This document shows, one piece after another, positions 1 through 5,519 of a stretch of DNA of 6,517 nucleotides. Within the stretch, counting starts at the first letter, position 1. Each line of letters starts with the position of its first letter. Position numbers and translations under genes: made by a program. Source of the DNA: Gammaproteobacteria bacterium (GTDB lineage: Bacteria > Pseudomonadota > Gammaproteobacteria > HK1); assembly GCA_013042035.1 (NCBI GenBank), contig JABDQX010000031.1:1-6517 (forward strand). Reading direction: 5' to 3'. The notes below the pieces were generated by a model, which had not been told where the DNA came from, did no database searches, and saw nothing but the letters and a program-made list of their open reading frames with translations.

Positions 1-22
1 CCATGGCCTTTAGTATAACCTG

Positions 23-40
23 ATTGTCCCCTCTGACAAT
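23..40. repeat. Upstream inverted repeat ATTGTC/GACAAT
   Basis: ATTGTC (23-28) and GACAAT (35-40) are perfect inverted copies separated by six bases. The same ATTGTC hexamer recurs at 104-109, next to the toxin start, so this could be an additional upstream operator half-site pair for the toxin-antitoxin repressor complex. Its short length makes chance occurrence quite possible, and nothing else in 1-70 is recognisable. Confidence 0.3.
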
Positions 41-77
41 GGGTAGACCGAATATTTACTATCCTCGAATCAGTGTC

Positions 78-110
78 TTGCTCGAATCGACATATATTGT
101 ACAATTGTCG
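78..110 (+). promoter_or_regulatory. Toxin-antitoxin promoter with nested palindromic operator
   Basis: A -10-like TACAAT (100-105, one mismatch to consensus) lies 16 bases after a weak -35-like TTGCTC (78-83). Overlapping it are a perfect 10-bp palindrome ATTGTACAAT (96-105), a perfect ACAATTGT (101-108) and a wider dyad with arms CGACA (88-92) and TGTCG (106-110). Type II toxin-antitoxin pairs normally repress their own promoter through the antitoxin or complex binding such dyads, so this is the likely operator (inference). The predicted start point, about seven bases after the -10, falls at about 112, immediately before the toxin ATG at 113. No Shine-Dalgarno sequence precedes that ATG. 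Confidence 0.5.
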
Positions 111-112
111 AA

Positions 113-508
113 ATGAATCTGATCGTAGATACCAACATCCTGCTGGCGGTGGCCCTGGATGAACCGGAAAAAAACACCATCATCGATCTGGGCCTTGGCT
201 ACAACGCGATCTCGCCCGAAATTCTGCCCTACGAGATCGGCAATGCGTTGGCGGCAATGGTAAAACGCCGCCGGTTATCGGAAAAGGAAGCCATCATCGC
301 GTTGGGTATCACGCGGGATATTCCGGTCAGACTCATCGAATGCGATATCCGCAAGGCACTGGATATTGCAATGCATTTCAACCTGTATGCCTATGATGCC
401 TACTTTCTTCAATGCGCGCGGGCGATGGGAAGTCCACTGATAACACTGGACAAAAAGATGCACTCGATAGCAAGAGCACTGGAAATTACCGTATTGGATC
501 CATCATGA
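113..508 (+). CDS. PIN-domain toxin (VapC-type ribonuclease)
   Basis: This 131-residue protein spans one whole PIN domain, the usual size for a VapC-type toxin. The four acidic residues expected of the Mg-dependent RNase active site are all present: Asp6 in the N-terminal IVDTN motif, Glu41 in PYEIGNAL, Asp95 in AYDAY and Asp113 in TLDKK. Known family members cleave tRNA or rRNA and are neutralised by the antitoxin encoded beside them. The next gene overlaps its stop codon by 4 bp (ATGA), so the two are co-translated. The order is toxin first, the reverse of classical vapBC. The start is chosen because VDTN belongs within the first ten residues. No Shine-Dalgarno sequence is visible, in keeping with a leaderless message. 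The active site looks intact. The RNA target cannot be read from sequence. Confidence 0.9.
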   Translation: MNLIVDTNILLAVALDEPEKNTIIDLGLGYNAISPEILPYEIGNALAAMVKRRRLSEKEAIIALGITRDIPVRLIECDIRKALDIAMHFNLYAYDAYFLQCARAMGSPLITLDKKMHSIARALEITVLDPS

Positions 509-732
509 AAATGTATACGTACTCCGAGGCCCGACAACATCTGTCGGCGGTATTGAATACGGCGGAACACGAAGAAGTGCTCATCCGCCGCCAAGATGGC
601 CGGAGTTTTTCCATCACCCCCAAAAACATAAAGCCATCACCGTTCGATGTCCCCGGCATAAAAACGAAGGTAACCACGGCGGAGATCCTGGATACGATAG
701 CCGAGGGCAGGCGTTCACGGGTTGAAGTCTGA
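505..732 (+). CDS. Phd/YefM-family antitoxin
   Basis: This is a 75-residue protein. Its N-terminal half, from YTYSEARQHLSAVLNTA through EEVLIRRQDGRSFSI (about residues 4-38), matches the Phd/YefM DNA-binding fold: the SEAR helix, then a beta strand with I-R-R-x-D-G-R. The polar C-terminal tail (about 45-75), rich in basic residues near its end, is where antitoxins of this group wrap around and inhibit their toxin. It is expected to neutralise the PIN protein encoded just upstream and to bind the palindromes at 88-110 as repressor. The ATG at 505 overlaps the toxin stop in an ATGA arrangement. A second ATG at 511 would remove only two residues. Pairing a PIN toxin with a Phd-type rather than AbrB- or RHH-type antitoxin is a known alternative combination. 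The family call is by motif recognition only. Confidence 0.85.
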   Translation: MKMYTYSEARQHLSAVLNTAEHEEVLIRRQDGRSFSITPKNIKPSPFDVPGIKTKVTTAEILDTIAEGRRSRVEV

Positions 733-795
733 GATTCGTCTTACCATCCGGCCATTTTTTGTTTTTTGTGTACGTTTCCGGAAGCCACGAAAAGT

Positions 796-832
796 CATGA
801 AAAAGGGGGCCAGTACGGTTGCCTTTGTCATG
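796..832. terminator. Inverted repeat between convergent genes, candidate bidirectional terminator
   Basis: CATGAAAAAGG (796-806) and CCTTTGTCATG (822-832) pair at 10 of 11 positions around a 15-base loop. The hairpin sits between the antitoxin (ending at 732 on the plus strand) and the minus-strand gene ending at 855, where transcription from both sides converges. On the minus strand the distal arm contains five consecutive T. There is no clean T-run after the stem in either direction, so an intrinsic terminator is plausible rather than certain. A T-rich stretch at 754-768 has no stem before it. Confidence 0.35.
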
Positions 833-854
833 CTAAAAGTCCGTAATTCAGGCG

Positions 855-1487
855 TTAAAGGGACACTTTCCAAAACACATAAGTCCCCGCGATCACGCTA
901 ACGAGAAGCAAGGGAAGCACACCGAAAAGCAGGATCTCCCTGCGTTGCCCTCGGGCCATGCTTTTTGCTACCCGCATGGCCTCGGGTGCCGTCATATCTT
1001 CGCGGGGCAGTTCGGGAACCCGTGTGGACAACGGTTCTTCGCCGGGAGGGATAGGTTTCGTAACGTCATCATTGCCATGAAAGGACCGCCGAGAGTTCGC
1101 CTCGCTTGACTGCCGAGGACTCGCCTCGCTCGACTGCTGGAAAGCCGCCTCGCTCGACTGCTGGGGGCTCGCTTCGCTCGACCCCAGCCACGCTAAACTT
1201 TTCTCAGGGTCAGGGGTCGCGGGGTTATCGGGGACCGCTCCGGGCGGTTTAATAAAAGATTCCGCCACCGGTTGCGATCCCTCGATCGCATGGGGAGCAG
1301 ATGCTTCCGGAGGTGGCGCCATGGGCACAAGAGACCAATCCGACACCAAGCCGTTTTGTTGGGGACTTTCCGGCCAGGGGATCGATGATGCTGGCTCCGT
1401 TCCCATAGCGATGGTACCTGCATGGGAAGGCCGCTGCGCGCTCTCGATACGCTTGAGGACATCCATGAGAAGGGTCACGAATGGCAT
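855..1487 (-). CDS. Tail-anchored-like protein with octapeptide repeats, function unknown
   Basis: I do not recognise this 210-residue protein. Its N-terminus (1-20) may form a short helix and is followed by a long Pro/Ser/Ala/Glu-rich, probably disordered region (about 30-160). Within that lie four tandem octapeptides of the type S-S-E-A-x-x-x-x at residues 103-134. A conserved-looking basic and amphipathic stretch (about 167-183) precedes one hydrophobic segment (about 185-206) that runs nearly to the C-terminus. No signal peptide is seen, so the layout resembles a C-tail-anchored inner-membrane protein with a cytoplasmic flexible domain (inference). The ATG at 1487 overlaps the 3' end of the sulfotransferase gene by 13 bp, and a GGAG lies only two bases upstream of it. 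The ATG at 1466 is an alternative without a clear ribosome site. The overlap implies an operon and possibly a shared process. Confidence 0.7.
   Translation of the reverse strand: MPFVTLLMDVLKRIESAQRPSHAGTIAMGTEPASSIPWPESPQQNGLVSDWSLVPMAPPPEASAPHAIEGSQPVAESFIKPPGAVPDNPATPDPEKSLAWLGSSEASPQQSSEAAFQQSSEASPRQSSEANSRRSFHGNDDVTKPIPPGEEPLSTRVPELPREDMTAPEAMRVAKSMARGQRREILLFGVLPLLLVSVIAGTYVFWKVSL
1096..1191 (-). repeat. 24-bp tandem repeat inside the tail-anchored gene
   Basis: Four consecutive 24-base units (1096-1119, 1120-1143, 1144-1167, 1168-1191) share a core of the form CGCCTCGCTCGACTGC. The two middle units are nearly identical, while the outer two have drifted, the last one in its second half. 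Since 24 is a multiple of three, the array encodes four octapeptides (S-S-E-A plus four variable residues) without disturbing frame. Copy number could change by slippage or recombination. Confidence 0.85.
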
Positions 1488-2623
1488 TGCTCCACATCGA
1501 TTCCGTATTCTTCCAGCGTATACCGATGCACACCGTGTTTGTGCTGGCGGTTGCCGGTGAGCCAGCTTCGCATGTTGGCCTCGAATCGGCTGGTGTACTC
1601 GTAGCCGTGGTAATCGTAAATGCGCGCAACGGTGGCAATCGGGGTAGCCACCAGATCTTCGTACCGCACGTCGAAAAATTGCTCGGGTCTTGCCCCCGCG
1701 CGTATCTCCCGGGCTTTTTGAAGATTCCACTTCAGGCGTTCGGACCAGTGGGCGCCAATGGCGTGTTTATCGACCTTGTCACTGACCGCGGAGTGCAGAA
1801 TCTCGCAGAGGCTGCACAGGGAAGGCAGCACCGCCGCCGGGTCGCGGTGGGTCTGCACGATGCGCGCATCGGGGAACACAGCCAGCAGACCGGCCAGCCC
1901 CGGCAGGTGCCTCGGCGCCTTGAGAACCCAGTGCCGGCCTCGGCAGTGAGTGCCGAGCATCTGCAACTGGCGGCGATAATACCGGTAGATATCCACATCG
2001 GCCTCGTGGGCCGTGAGCCATTTCGCGTAACCGGGCACGTAGGCACGCAACTCGAAAATCAGATCCGCGAACGTGTGCTCCATGAGCCAAAAGCACTCCT
2101 CCGGGCCGCGCGGTTCGAGCTTGTGGGCGATGGGCAGGCGCGGCGCGGCCTTTTCGAAGGCGGCGACCCATTTTTCGACTTGCTCGATGCGTGGGTCGTC
2201 CACCAAGGATCTCGGCGATGGCGCGGGATACAATCCCTCCCACAGATGCAACCAGCGGGCGTTCGGATCGCACGCCAACAGGTTATGCAAAAACGTCGTG
2301 CCGGTACGTGGAAACCCCAACACATACAATGGCCGTTCGATGGGCGTGTCGTCCATGGACGGATCATCGGCAAATGCCTTTTCAATGAGCAACCGGTTGG
2401 TCAGCAGACGCAGCATCGTCTGACTCATGATGAACGCACCCAACGCACTCAAACCCGCTTCCTCGCGCAAGGACTCGAGCAAAACCCCGAGCGGTTCGAG
2501 AAAGGCATCCCCGCCAAAGTCCGTAAGACCTGTCTGCCGCACGGCCTTCTCCAGTAACGTATCCACGGAAAGCGCGGCGAACAGGGAGCGGTTGAGAGAG
2601 TTTTTTTGGTTTGGCGTGCTCAT
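1475..2623 (-). CDS. Sulfotransferase-family protein (Sulfotransfer_3 type)
   Basis: A 382-residue protein predicted to transfer a sulfuryl group from PAPS to an unidentified acceptor. The 5'-phosphosulfate-binding loop is clear: RPLYVLGFPRTGTTFLHNLL at about 97-116. The 3'-phosphate-binding region follows at about 253-268, with RIVQTHRDPAAVLPS. Further family signatures are HWVLKAPRHLPGLAGL (about 231-246) and the late FFDVRYEDLVATP (about 316-328). Length fits this single-domain bacterial family, and no signal peptide or membrane helix is seen, so it should be cytosolic. The ATG at 2623 is chosen because AGGA lies six bases upstream. A longer version from a TTG at 2647 would lack such a site and would start close to the predicted transcription start. 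It overlaps the downstream repeat-containing membrane protein by 13 bp, suggesting an operon. The substrate cannot be inferred. Confidence 0.88.
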   Translation of the reverse strand: MSTPNQKNSLNRSLFAALSVDTLLEKAVRQTGLTDFGGDAFLEPLGVLLESLREEAGLSALGAFIMSQTMLRLLTNRLLIEKAFADDPSMDDTPIERPLYVLGFPRTGTTFLHNLLACDPNARWLHLWEGLYPAPSPRSLVDDPRIEQVEKWVAAFEKAAPRLPIAHKLEPRGPEECFWLMEHTFADLIFELRAYVPGYAKWLTAHEADVDIYRYYRRQLQMLGTHCRGRHWVLKAPRHLPGLAGLLAVFPDARIVQTHRDPAAVLPSLCSLCEILHSAVSDKVDKHAIGAHWSERLKWNLQKAREIRAGARPEQFFDVRYEDLVATPIATVARIYDYHGYEYTSRFEANMRSWLTGNRQHKHGVHRYTLEEYGIDVEQCHS

Positions 2624-2628
2624 GTGGC

Positions 2629-2678
2629 ATCCTATCGTTTTTGGCAAAAAATAATATGCGATAGTATCTGGCTAACAA
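2629..2678 (-). promoter_or_regulatory. Sulfotransferase promoter and candidate operator in divergent intergenic region
   Basis: Reading the minus strand, TTGTTA (2673-2678) and TATTAT (2651-2656) are separated by 16 bases. They would start transcription near 2644, about 20 bases before the ATG, with AGGA in the leader. Two inverted arms, ATCCTATCG (2629-2637) and CGATAGTAT (2659-2667), match at 8 of 9 positions and flank the -10 element, a position suited to a repressor. The divergent GNAT gene starts at 2682, so one regulator could control both. No convincing plus-strand promoter was found. Confidence 0.4.
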
Positions 2679-2681
2679 ATT

Positions 2682-3206
2682 ATGATCATACGAACAGCTT
2701 TAGCCTCGGACATTGATGATGTGTTGTCCGTGGAACGCGCGGCATTCGGCTCGGATGCAGAAGCAAATCTTGTGCACGATCTGCTTGGAGATGCAAGCGC
2801 AAAACCTGCCGTTTCCCTGCTTGCCTTTGAAGAGGATCGGGCAATCGGACACATTTTGTTCACCAAGGCCTATCTGGAACCGTTATCGATTTATATTTTA
2901 GCGCCCCTGGCAGTGGTCCCGGATAGGCAAAAACAAGGTGTCGGCGGTAAGCTCATCAAGCATGGGCTACGGATTTTATCGGAATCCGGCGTCGAGCTGG
3001 TTTTTGTGCTCGGACACCCCGGATACTATCCCCGCCATGGCTTTAAACCGGTGGGTGTTCTCGGGTTCGACGCGCCCTACCCTATTCCCGAGAAAGACGC
3101 GGACGCATGGATGATTCAGGCGCTGCGCCAAGGAATCGTAGGAACATTTCGTGGAAAAGTTATGTGCGCCGAGGCGCTGAAAAAACCGGAATATTGGCGA
3201 GAGTAA
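2682..3206 (+). CDS. GNAT-family N-acetyltransferase (YhbS-like)
   Basis: A 174-residue single-domain acetyltransferase, expected to be cytosolic and to use acetyl-CoA. The fold is seen in order: an N-terminal MIIRTALASDIDDVLSVERAAF, a strand with AIGHILFT (about 54-61), then motif A with LAPLAVVPDRQKQGVGGKLI (about 73-92) carrying the Q-x-x-G-x-G pyrophosphate loop. LGHPGYYPRHGF at 110-121 is the characteristic late motif of YhbS-like members. The acceptor is unknown. The ATG at 2682 agrees with the family N-terminus, though no good Shine-Dalgarno sequence precedes it. It is transcribed divergently from the sulfotransferase. The reading frame ends four bases before a MITE-like element and appears intact at its C-terminus. 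Confidence 0.88.
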   Translation: MIIRTALASDIDDVLSVERAAFGSDAEANLVHDLLGDASAKPAVSLLAFEEDRAIGHILFTKAYLEPLSIYILAPLAVVPDRQKQGVGGKLIKHGLRILSESGVELVFVLGHPGYYPRHGFKPVGVLGFDAPYPIPEKDADAWMIQALRQGIVGTFRGKVMCAEALKKPEYWRE

Positions 3207-3210
3207 GAGG

Positions 3211-3385
3211 GTGTCTGAAAATTCCGGGTCGTCGCGAGGCGGTAGCCCGATTGGGGTCCCGCAAGGCGCGATCGGTGATAAATCGGGGAGTGTAGCGAGC
3301 TACATGACGCGATTTCTCACTTTTTCGCAACGCAGCGGGCCACAATTCGGGGGCCGCCGCAGTAGACTGGGGATTTTTCAGACAC
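3211..3385. mobile_element. 175-bp MITE-like hairpin element
   Basis: The element begins with GTGTCTGAAAATTCC (3211-3225) and ends with GGATTTTTCAGACAC (3371-3385). As inverted repeats these match at 14 of 15 positions. The interior is also an imperfect palindrome: GTGATAAATCG (3275-3285) pairs with CGATTTCTCAC (3310-3320) at 10 of 11 positions. At the centre TGTAGC and GCTACA (3291-3304) are perfect around a GA spacer, and that centre coincides with the midpoint of the element. One strand could therefore fold into a single long hairpin. No transposase is encoded, so mobility would depend on an insertion sequence elsewhere with matching ends. No target duplication is evident (flanks GAGG and GCGC). 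Open frames cross the element on both strands by composition, and they do not look like genes. Confidence 0.75.
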
Positions 3386-3609
3386 GCGCTCAGTATCTGC
3401 TCGGACCAATCCAACAGGGTATCGACATCGGCTTCATCCACGCGCTGACGATAGACATCCGTGAATTTATCGCCAAATTTCCTTTGCAGTTGTCTGCTCA
3501 AGACCGCCGCCTCACCCTGGCGCATGCCTCGCTCCAGACCCAATTGCTCGATACCTGTTATGTAAGCCATTTTTTCATCCTCGATGGTGGATTTCGTGGC
3601 TTTGTACGC
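3386..3609 (-). pseudogene. C-terminal remnant of an Rpn-family (DUF4351) nuclease gene
   Basis: The frame reads YKATKSTIEDEKMAYITGIE at its open upstream end and then EQLGLERGMRQGEA, SRQLQRKFGDKF and DTLLDWSEQILSA. This is the pattern of the C-terminal tail (DUF4351) of Rpn/PD-(D/E)XK recombination-promoting nucleases, about 75 residues of a protein usually near 300. The catalytic N-terminal part is missing: an in-frame TAG lies at 3610-3612 and the R-M operon begins beyond it. The 3' end runs straight into the MITE-like element, so the open frame continues through that element to 3160 with unrelated sequence. An ATG at 3570 follows GAGG by eight bases, so a short product could be made. I infer a degraded gene cut at both ends. 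The family assignment is from the tail only. Confidence 0.65.
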
Positions 3610-3634
3610 CTAATCCTACCTATTTCCTCCAATG

Positions 3635-3668
3635 ATCCGACGCGCCAAGGCGCTCCCGGCAGTCGGAT
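3635..3668. repeat. Nested inverted repeat downstream of the restriction gene
   Basis: ATCCGAC (3635-3641) and GTCGGAT (3662-3668) are perfect inverted copies. The intervening sequence contains GCGCC-AA-GGCGC (3642-3653), a short palindrome of its own. The structure starts 11 bases after the endonuclease stop codon in the direction of transcription. It may end the V-M-R transcript or protect its 3' end, but no T-run follows, so an intrinsic terminator is not demonstrated. Confidence 0.35.
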
Positions 3669-3678
3669 GGGGGCGTCG

Positions 3679-4302
3679 TTATCCCGTGTGAGGGTTATTT
3701 CGCAGATAATCACGCGCTTCGCGGATTATCTGCTCTGCTGTCTCATCACGGGACCGGCACCGTCTTGCCCACAATCGACCCGGATGAACGACATCCCACC
3801 GTGGACGTAACCCGGCATGGCGACCTTGCCCTGGATCATGGTTGCCAAATCCATCAAGGAGTTTGTTCCATAATGGATTGAACTTCGCGATAAGCAATGA
3901 TTCACCAAGAGGAATCCAAATATCATCAACTATCAAATAGCGGCAGTGGAAGTCGACAATCCGAAGATTAGATGTTTCACCAATGCTTTTTGCGTGTTGT
4001 TTTAGTCTGTTATAGAGCACCTTTCCGGGAGTTGCTTCCAAATCACCGCCTTTTCTGGCTCCCTTTGGCACGGCCTTGCCAACGTAAATGGGCGCTCCGA
4101 ATCGCCCGCTCCGATTGTGTTCCGCAATCGCTTCGTAACAGGGAAAATCACCCGTATAATAGATTGCATAGATACCGGCGCCATCGAATGCTTTTAGTTC
4201 TCGCAAGGGAATCACCGGTTGGTGCAGCATGGCTTGACCAACACTTTCCCCCAAATGACGTTTATTAAGAGGATTGAACGGAACGATTTTACGATCCGTC
4301 AC
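3679..4302 (-). CDS. Eco29kI-like GIY-YIG type II restriction endonuclease
   Basis: This 207-residue protein resembles the Eco29kI family of GIY-YIG restriction enzymes, which cut a palindromic site (CCGCGG for Eco29kI). The GIY motif is at 43-45 (GAGIYAIYYTG) and the second half at 72-76 (IYVGK). By alignment logic with Eco29kI the active site would be Tyr45, Tyr73, Lys76, Arg99, His103, Glu134 and Asn146; the Arg-to-His (+4) and Glu-to-Asn (+12) spacings agree with what I recall for Eco29kI. The N-terminal FNPLNKRHLGESVGQAML and the late RPRWDVVHPGRLWA are also family-like. The start is a GTG at 4302, overlapping the methyltransferase stop by 4 bp, with AGGA seven bases upstream. Starting at the Met at 4230 would lose conserved sequence. 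Translation therefore follows the protective methyltransferase. Specificity is inferred from the family, not proven. Confidence 0.88.
   Translation of the reverse strand: MTDRKIVPFNPLNKRHLGESVGQAMLHQPVIPLRELKAFDGAGIYAIYYTGDFPCYEAIAEHNRSGRFGAPIYVGKAVPKGARKGGDLEATPGKVLYNRLKQHAKSIGETSNLRIVDFHCRYLIVDDIWIPLGESLLIAKFNPLWNKLLDGFGNHDPGQGRHAGLRPRWDVVHPGRLWARRCRSRDETAEQIIREARDYLRNNPHTG
3702..3733. repeat. Perfect 10-bp inverted repeat in the 3' end of the restriction gene
   Basis: GCAGATAATC (3702-3711) and GATTATCTGC (3724-3733) are exact inverted copies. Between them CGCG-CTT-CGCG can extend the stem by four base pairs after one bulged A, giving a strong hairpin with a three-base loop. It lies within the last 20 codons of the endonuclease, encoding about residues 190-200. 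No T-run follows, so a role in mRNA 3' stability or attenuation is only a possibility. It may also be a by-product of the coding sequence. Confidence 0.5.
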
Positions 4303-5519
4303 GCAGCGTTCCTTAGTTTGGCGTTACCTGCCTTGATCTTGCGTATTCCGGTTTCCGCAAGACATTCCGCCACCGATGCCGCGACCCGGCGCGCCAAGGC
4401 GACAGGAACCGCGTTGCCCAGCTGCCTCATGGCTTCGGTCCACGATCCGTGGAATACATAGCCATCGGGGAATGTCTGAATACGCGCGGATTCACGCACA
4501 CTGAAATAACGAACACTCCCATTTTCCGAAATCATCGTGTTTTCACCACCCGGTACGCCATGGTCACCCGCTTTGAGTGTTTTAGCCGGCAGATCGAGTG
4601 GACTGCCCGTATGCCCCTTATATGTCCTGGCGCCATTCTGAAAGTTATGATTATAAAATCCCCTCGCGGATCCATCGCGGGGGTCTGGAAGATCCAGCAG
4701 GGCATCTCGGACCGTGCGCCATGGCTTTTCTTCCAAGGGAAAAAGCATATCGCTCAGATTCATTATCCTGTTTTTAAACCGTTCCGGCATGTCGGACTGT
4801 TTTGACTTCGAAATGCCGTGCCTATTCCAGTATTCCCTAGATATCCATTGGGAATACAGAAGCGCGTCGAATGAATGTGTCGGACGCGGGAAAGACCAAT
4901 CAATACCAAGATCGGAACGGAACCCCACGATGAATACCCGTTCGCGCTTTTGTGGAATGCCATAATCAGCGGCGTTGACAAGGGTTGAAACAACATTGTA
5001 TGTAAGCCCACTACCATGGAGCGCGCCCGAGGTTTTCTCCTTTTGTAGCCTGGATAAGTGATTTGTCCAGGTTTCTCCATGCCTTATCGTGACTTCCGGG
5101 AATTCCAATCGAAGCAGAATATACTGGTAATAATTTGCGAATCTTGAACGGGCGAGACCTTTCACATTTTCAAGAATGAAGGACTTTGGTTTCAGTTCCC
5201 GCACGATTTCAGTCGTGGGTGGAAACATATCCCGTTCATCGCCATACGCCTTATGCTTGCCTCCCATCGAAAACGGCTGACATGGTGGCCCCCCCGCGAG
5301 AAGGTCAATTTCTTCCGGAATCGATAGCCAGTCAAATTCCCGCACATCTCCTTCCCGGAGGGGCCAGTCCTTGACCAGGGGGTATCCCCGTTTTTGGTTT
5401 TCCCTGATTGTGTCGCAGGCCCATCTATCCCATTCCGTGATAGCCAGGGATTCGAACCCCGCGAGGGATATTCCCATGGCAAGCCCACCGGCTCCCGCGA
5501 AAAGCTCGATCGATTTCAT
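4299..5519 (-). CDS. DNA (cytosine-5) methyltransferase of the R-M system
   Basis: A 406-residue C5-cytosine methyltransferase that transfers methyl from S-adenosylmethionine to a cytosine in the recognition site, protecting host DNA from the endonuclease encoded downstream. Motifs appear in canonical order: I, ELFAGAGGLAMG (5-16); IV, GGPPCQPFS with catalytic Cys80; VI, LENVKG (116-121); VIII, QKRERVFIVGF (190-200); IX, RESARIQTFPD (342-352); X, GNAVPVALA (368-376). The variable stretch from about 205 to 335 should hold the target-recognition domain. Size and layout fit a complete enzyme. The ATG at 5519 overlaps the vsr stop as ATGA, preceded only by a weak purine-rich site, so its translation is probably coupled to vsr. 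The paired Eco29kI-like endonuclease suggests a CCGCGG target (inference). GC is visibly lower than in pstC, in line with horizontal acquisition. Confidence 0.95.
   Translation of the reverse strand: MKSIELFAGAGGLAMGISLAGFESLAITEWDRWACDTIRENQKRGYPLVKDWPLREGDVREFDWLSIPEEIDLLAGGPPCQPFSMGGKHKAYGDERDMFPPTTEIVRELKPKSFILENVKGLARSRFANYYQYILLRLEFPEVTIRHGETWTNHLSRLQKEKTSGALHGSGLTYNVVSTLVNAADYGIPQKRERVFIVGFRSDLGIDWSFPRPTHSFDALLYSQWISREYWNRHGISKSKQSDMPERFKNRIMNLSDMLFPLEEKPWRTVRDALLDLPDPRDGSARGFYNHNFQNGARTYKGHTGSPLDLPAKTLKAGDHGVPGGENTMISENGSVRYFSVRESARIQTFPDGYVFHGSWTEAMRQLGNAVPVALARRVAASVAECLAETGIRKIKAGNAKLRNAA

Noticed and set aside
733..795. T-rich stretch (754-768) as an intrinsic terminator of the antitoxin message
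   Set aside because: No GC-rich stem directly precedes the T-run; only the separate inverted repeat at 796-832 has convincing arms.
1096..1191. Possible CRISPR-like array
   Set aside because: The 24-base units are directly contiguous with no unique spacers and keep a coding frame, so they are a protein-coding tandem repeat.
1488..1730. Longer N-terminus for the tail-anchored gene starting at 1730
   Set aside because: That extension lies wholly within the sulfotransferase coding region in another frame and encodes an Arg/Cys-rich sequence typical of a shadow frame.
1481..2557. 358-codon open frame on the plus strand
   Set aside because: It lies antisense to the sulfotransferase, whose motifs and ribosome site are clear. 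Its translation shows no recognisable domain and follows from high GC at codon positions.
2624..2647. TTG start at 2647 for the sulfotransferase
   Set aside because: It would fall at the predicted transcription start and has no ribosome site, while the ATG at 2623 has AGGA at good spacing.
3211..3810. 199-codon plus-strand open frame across the MITE-like element and beyond
   Set aside because: It begins exactly at the terminal repeat, runs antisense to the Rpn remnant and the endonuclease 3' end, and has low-complexity composition with no domain.
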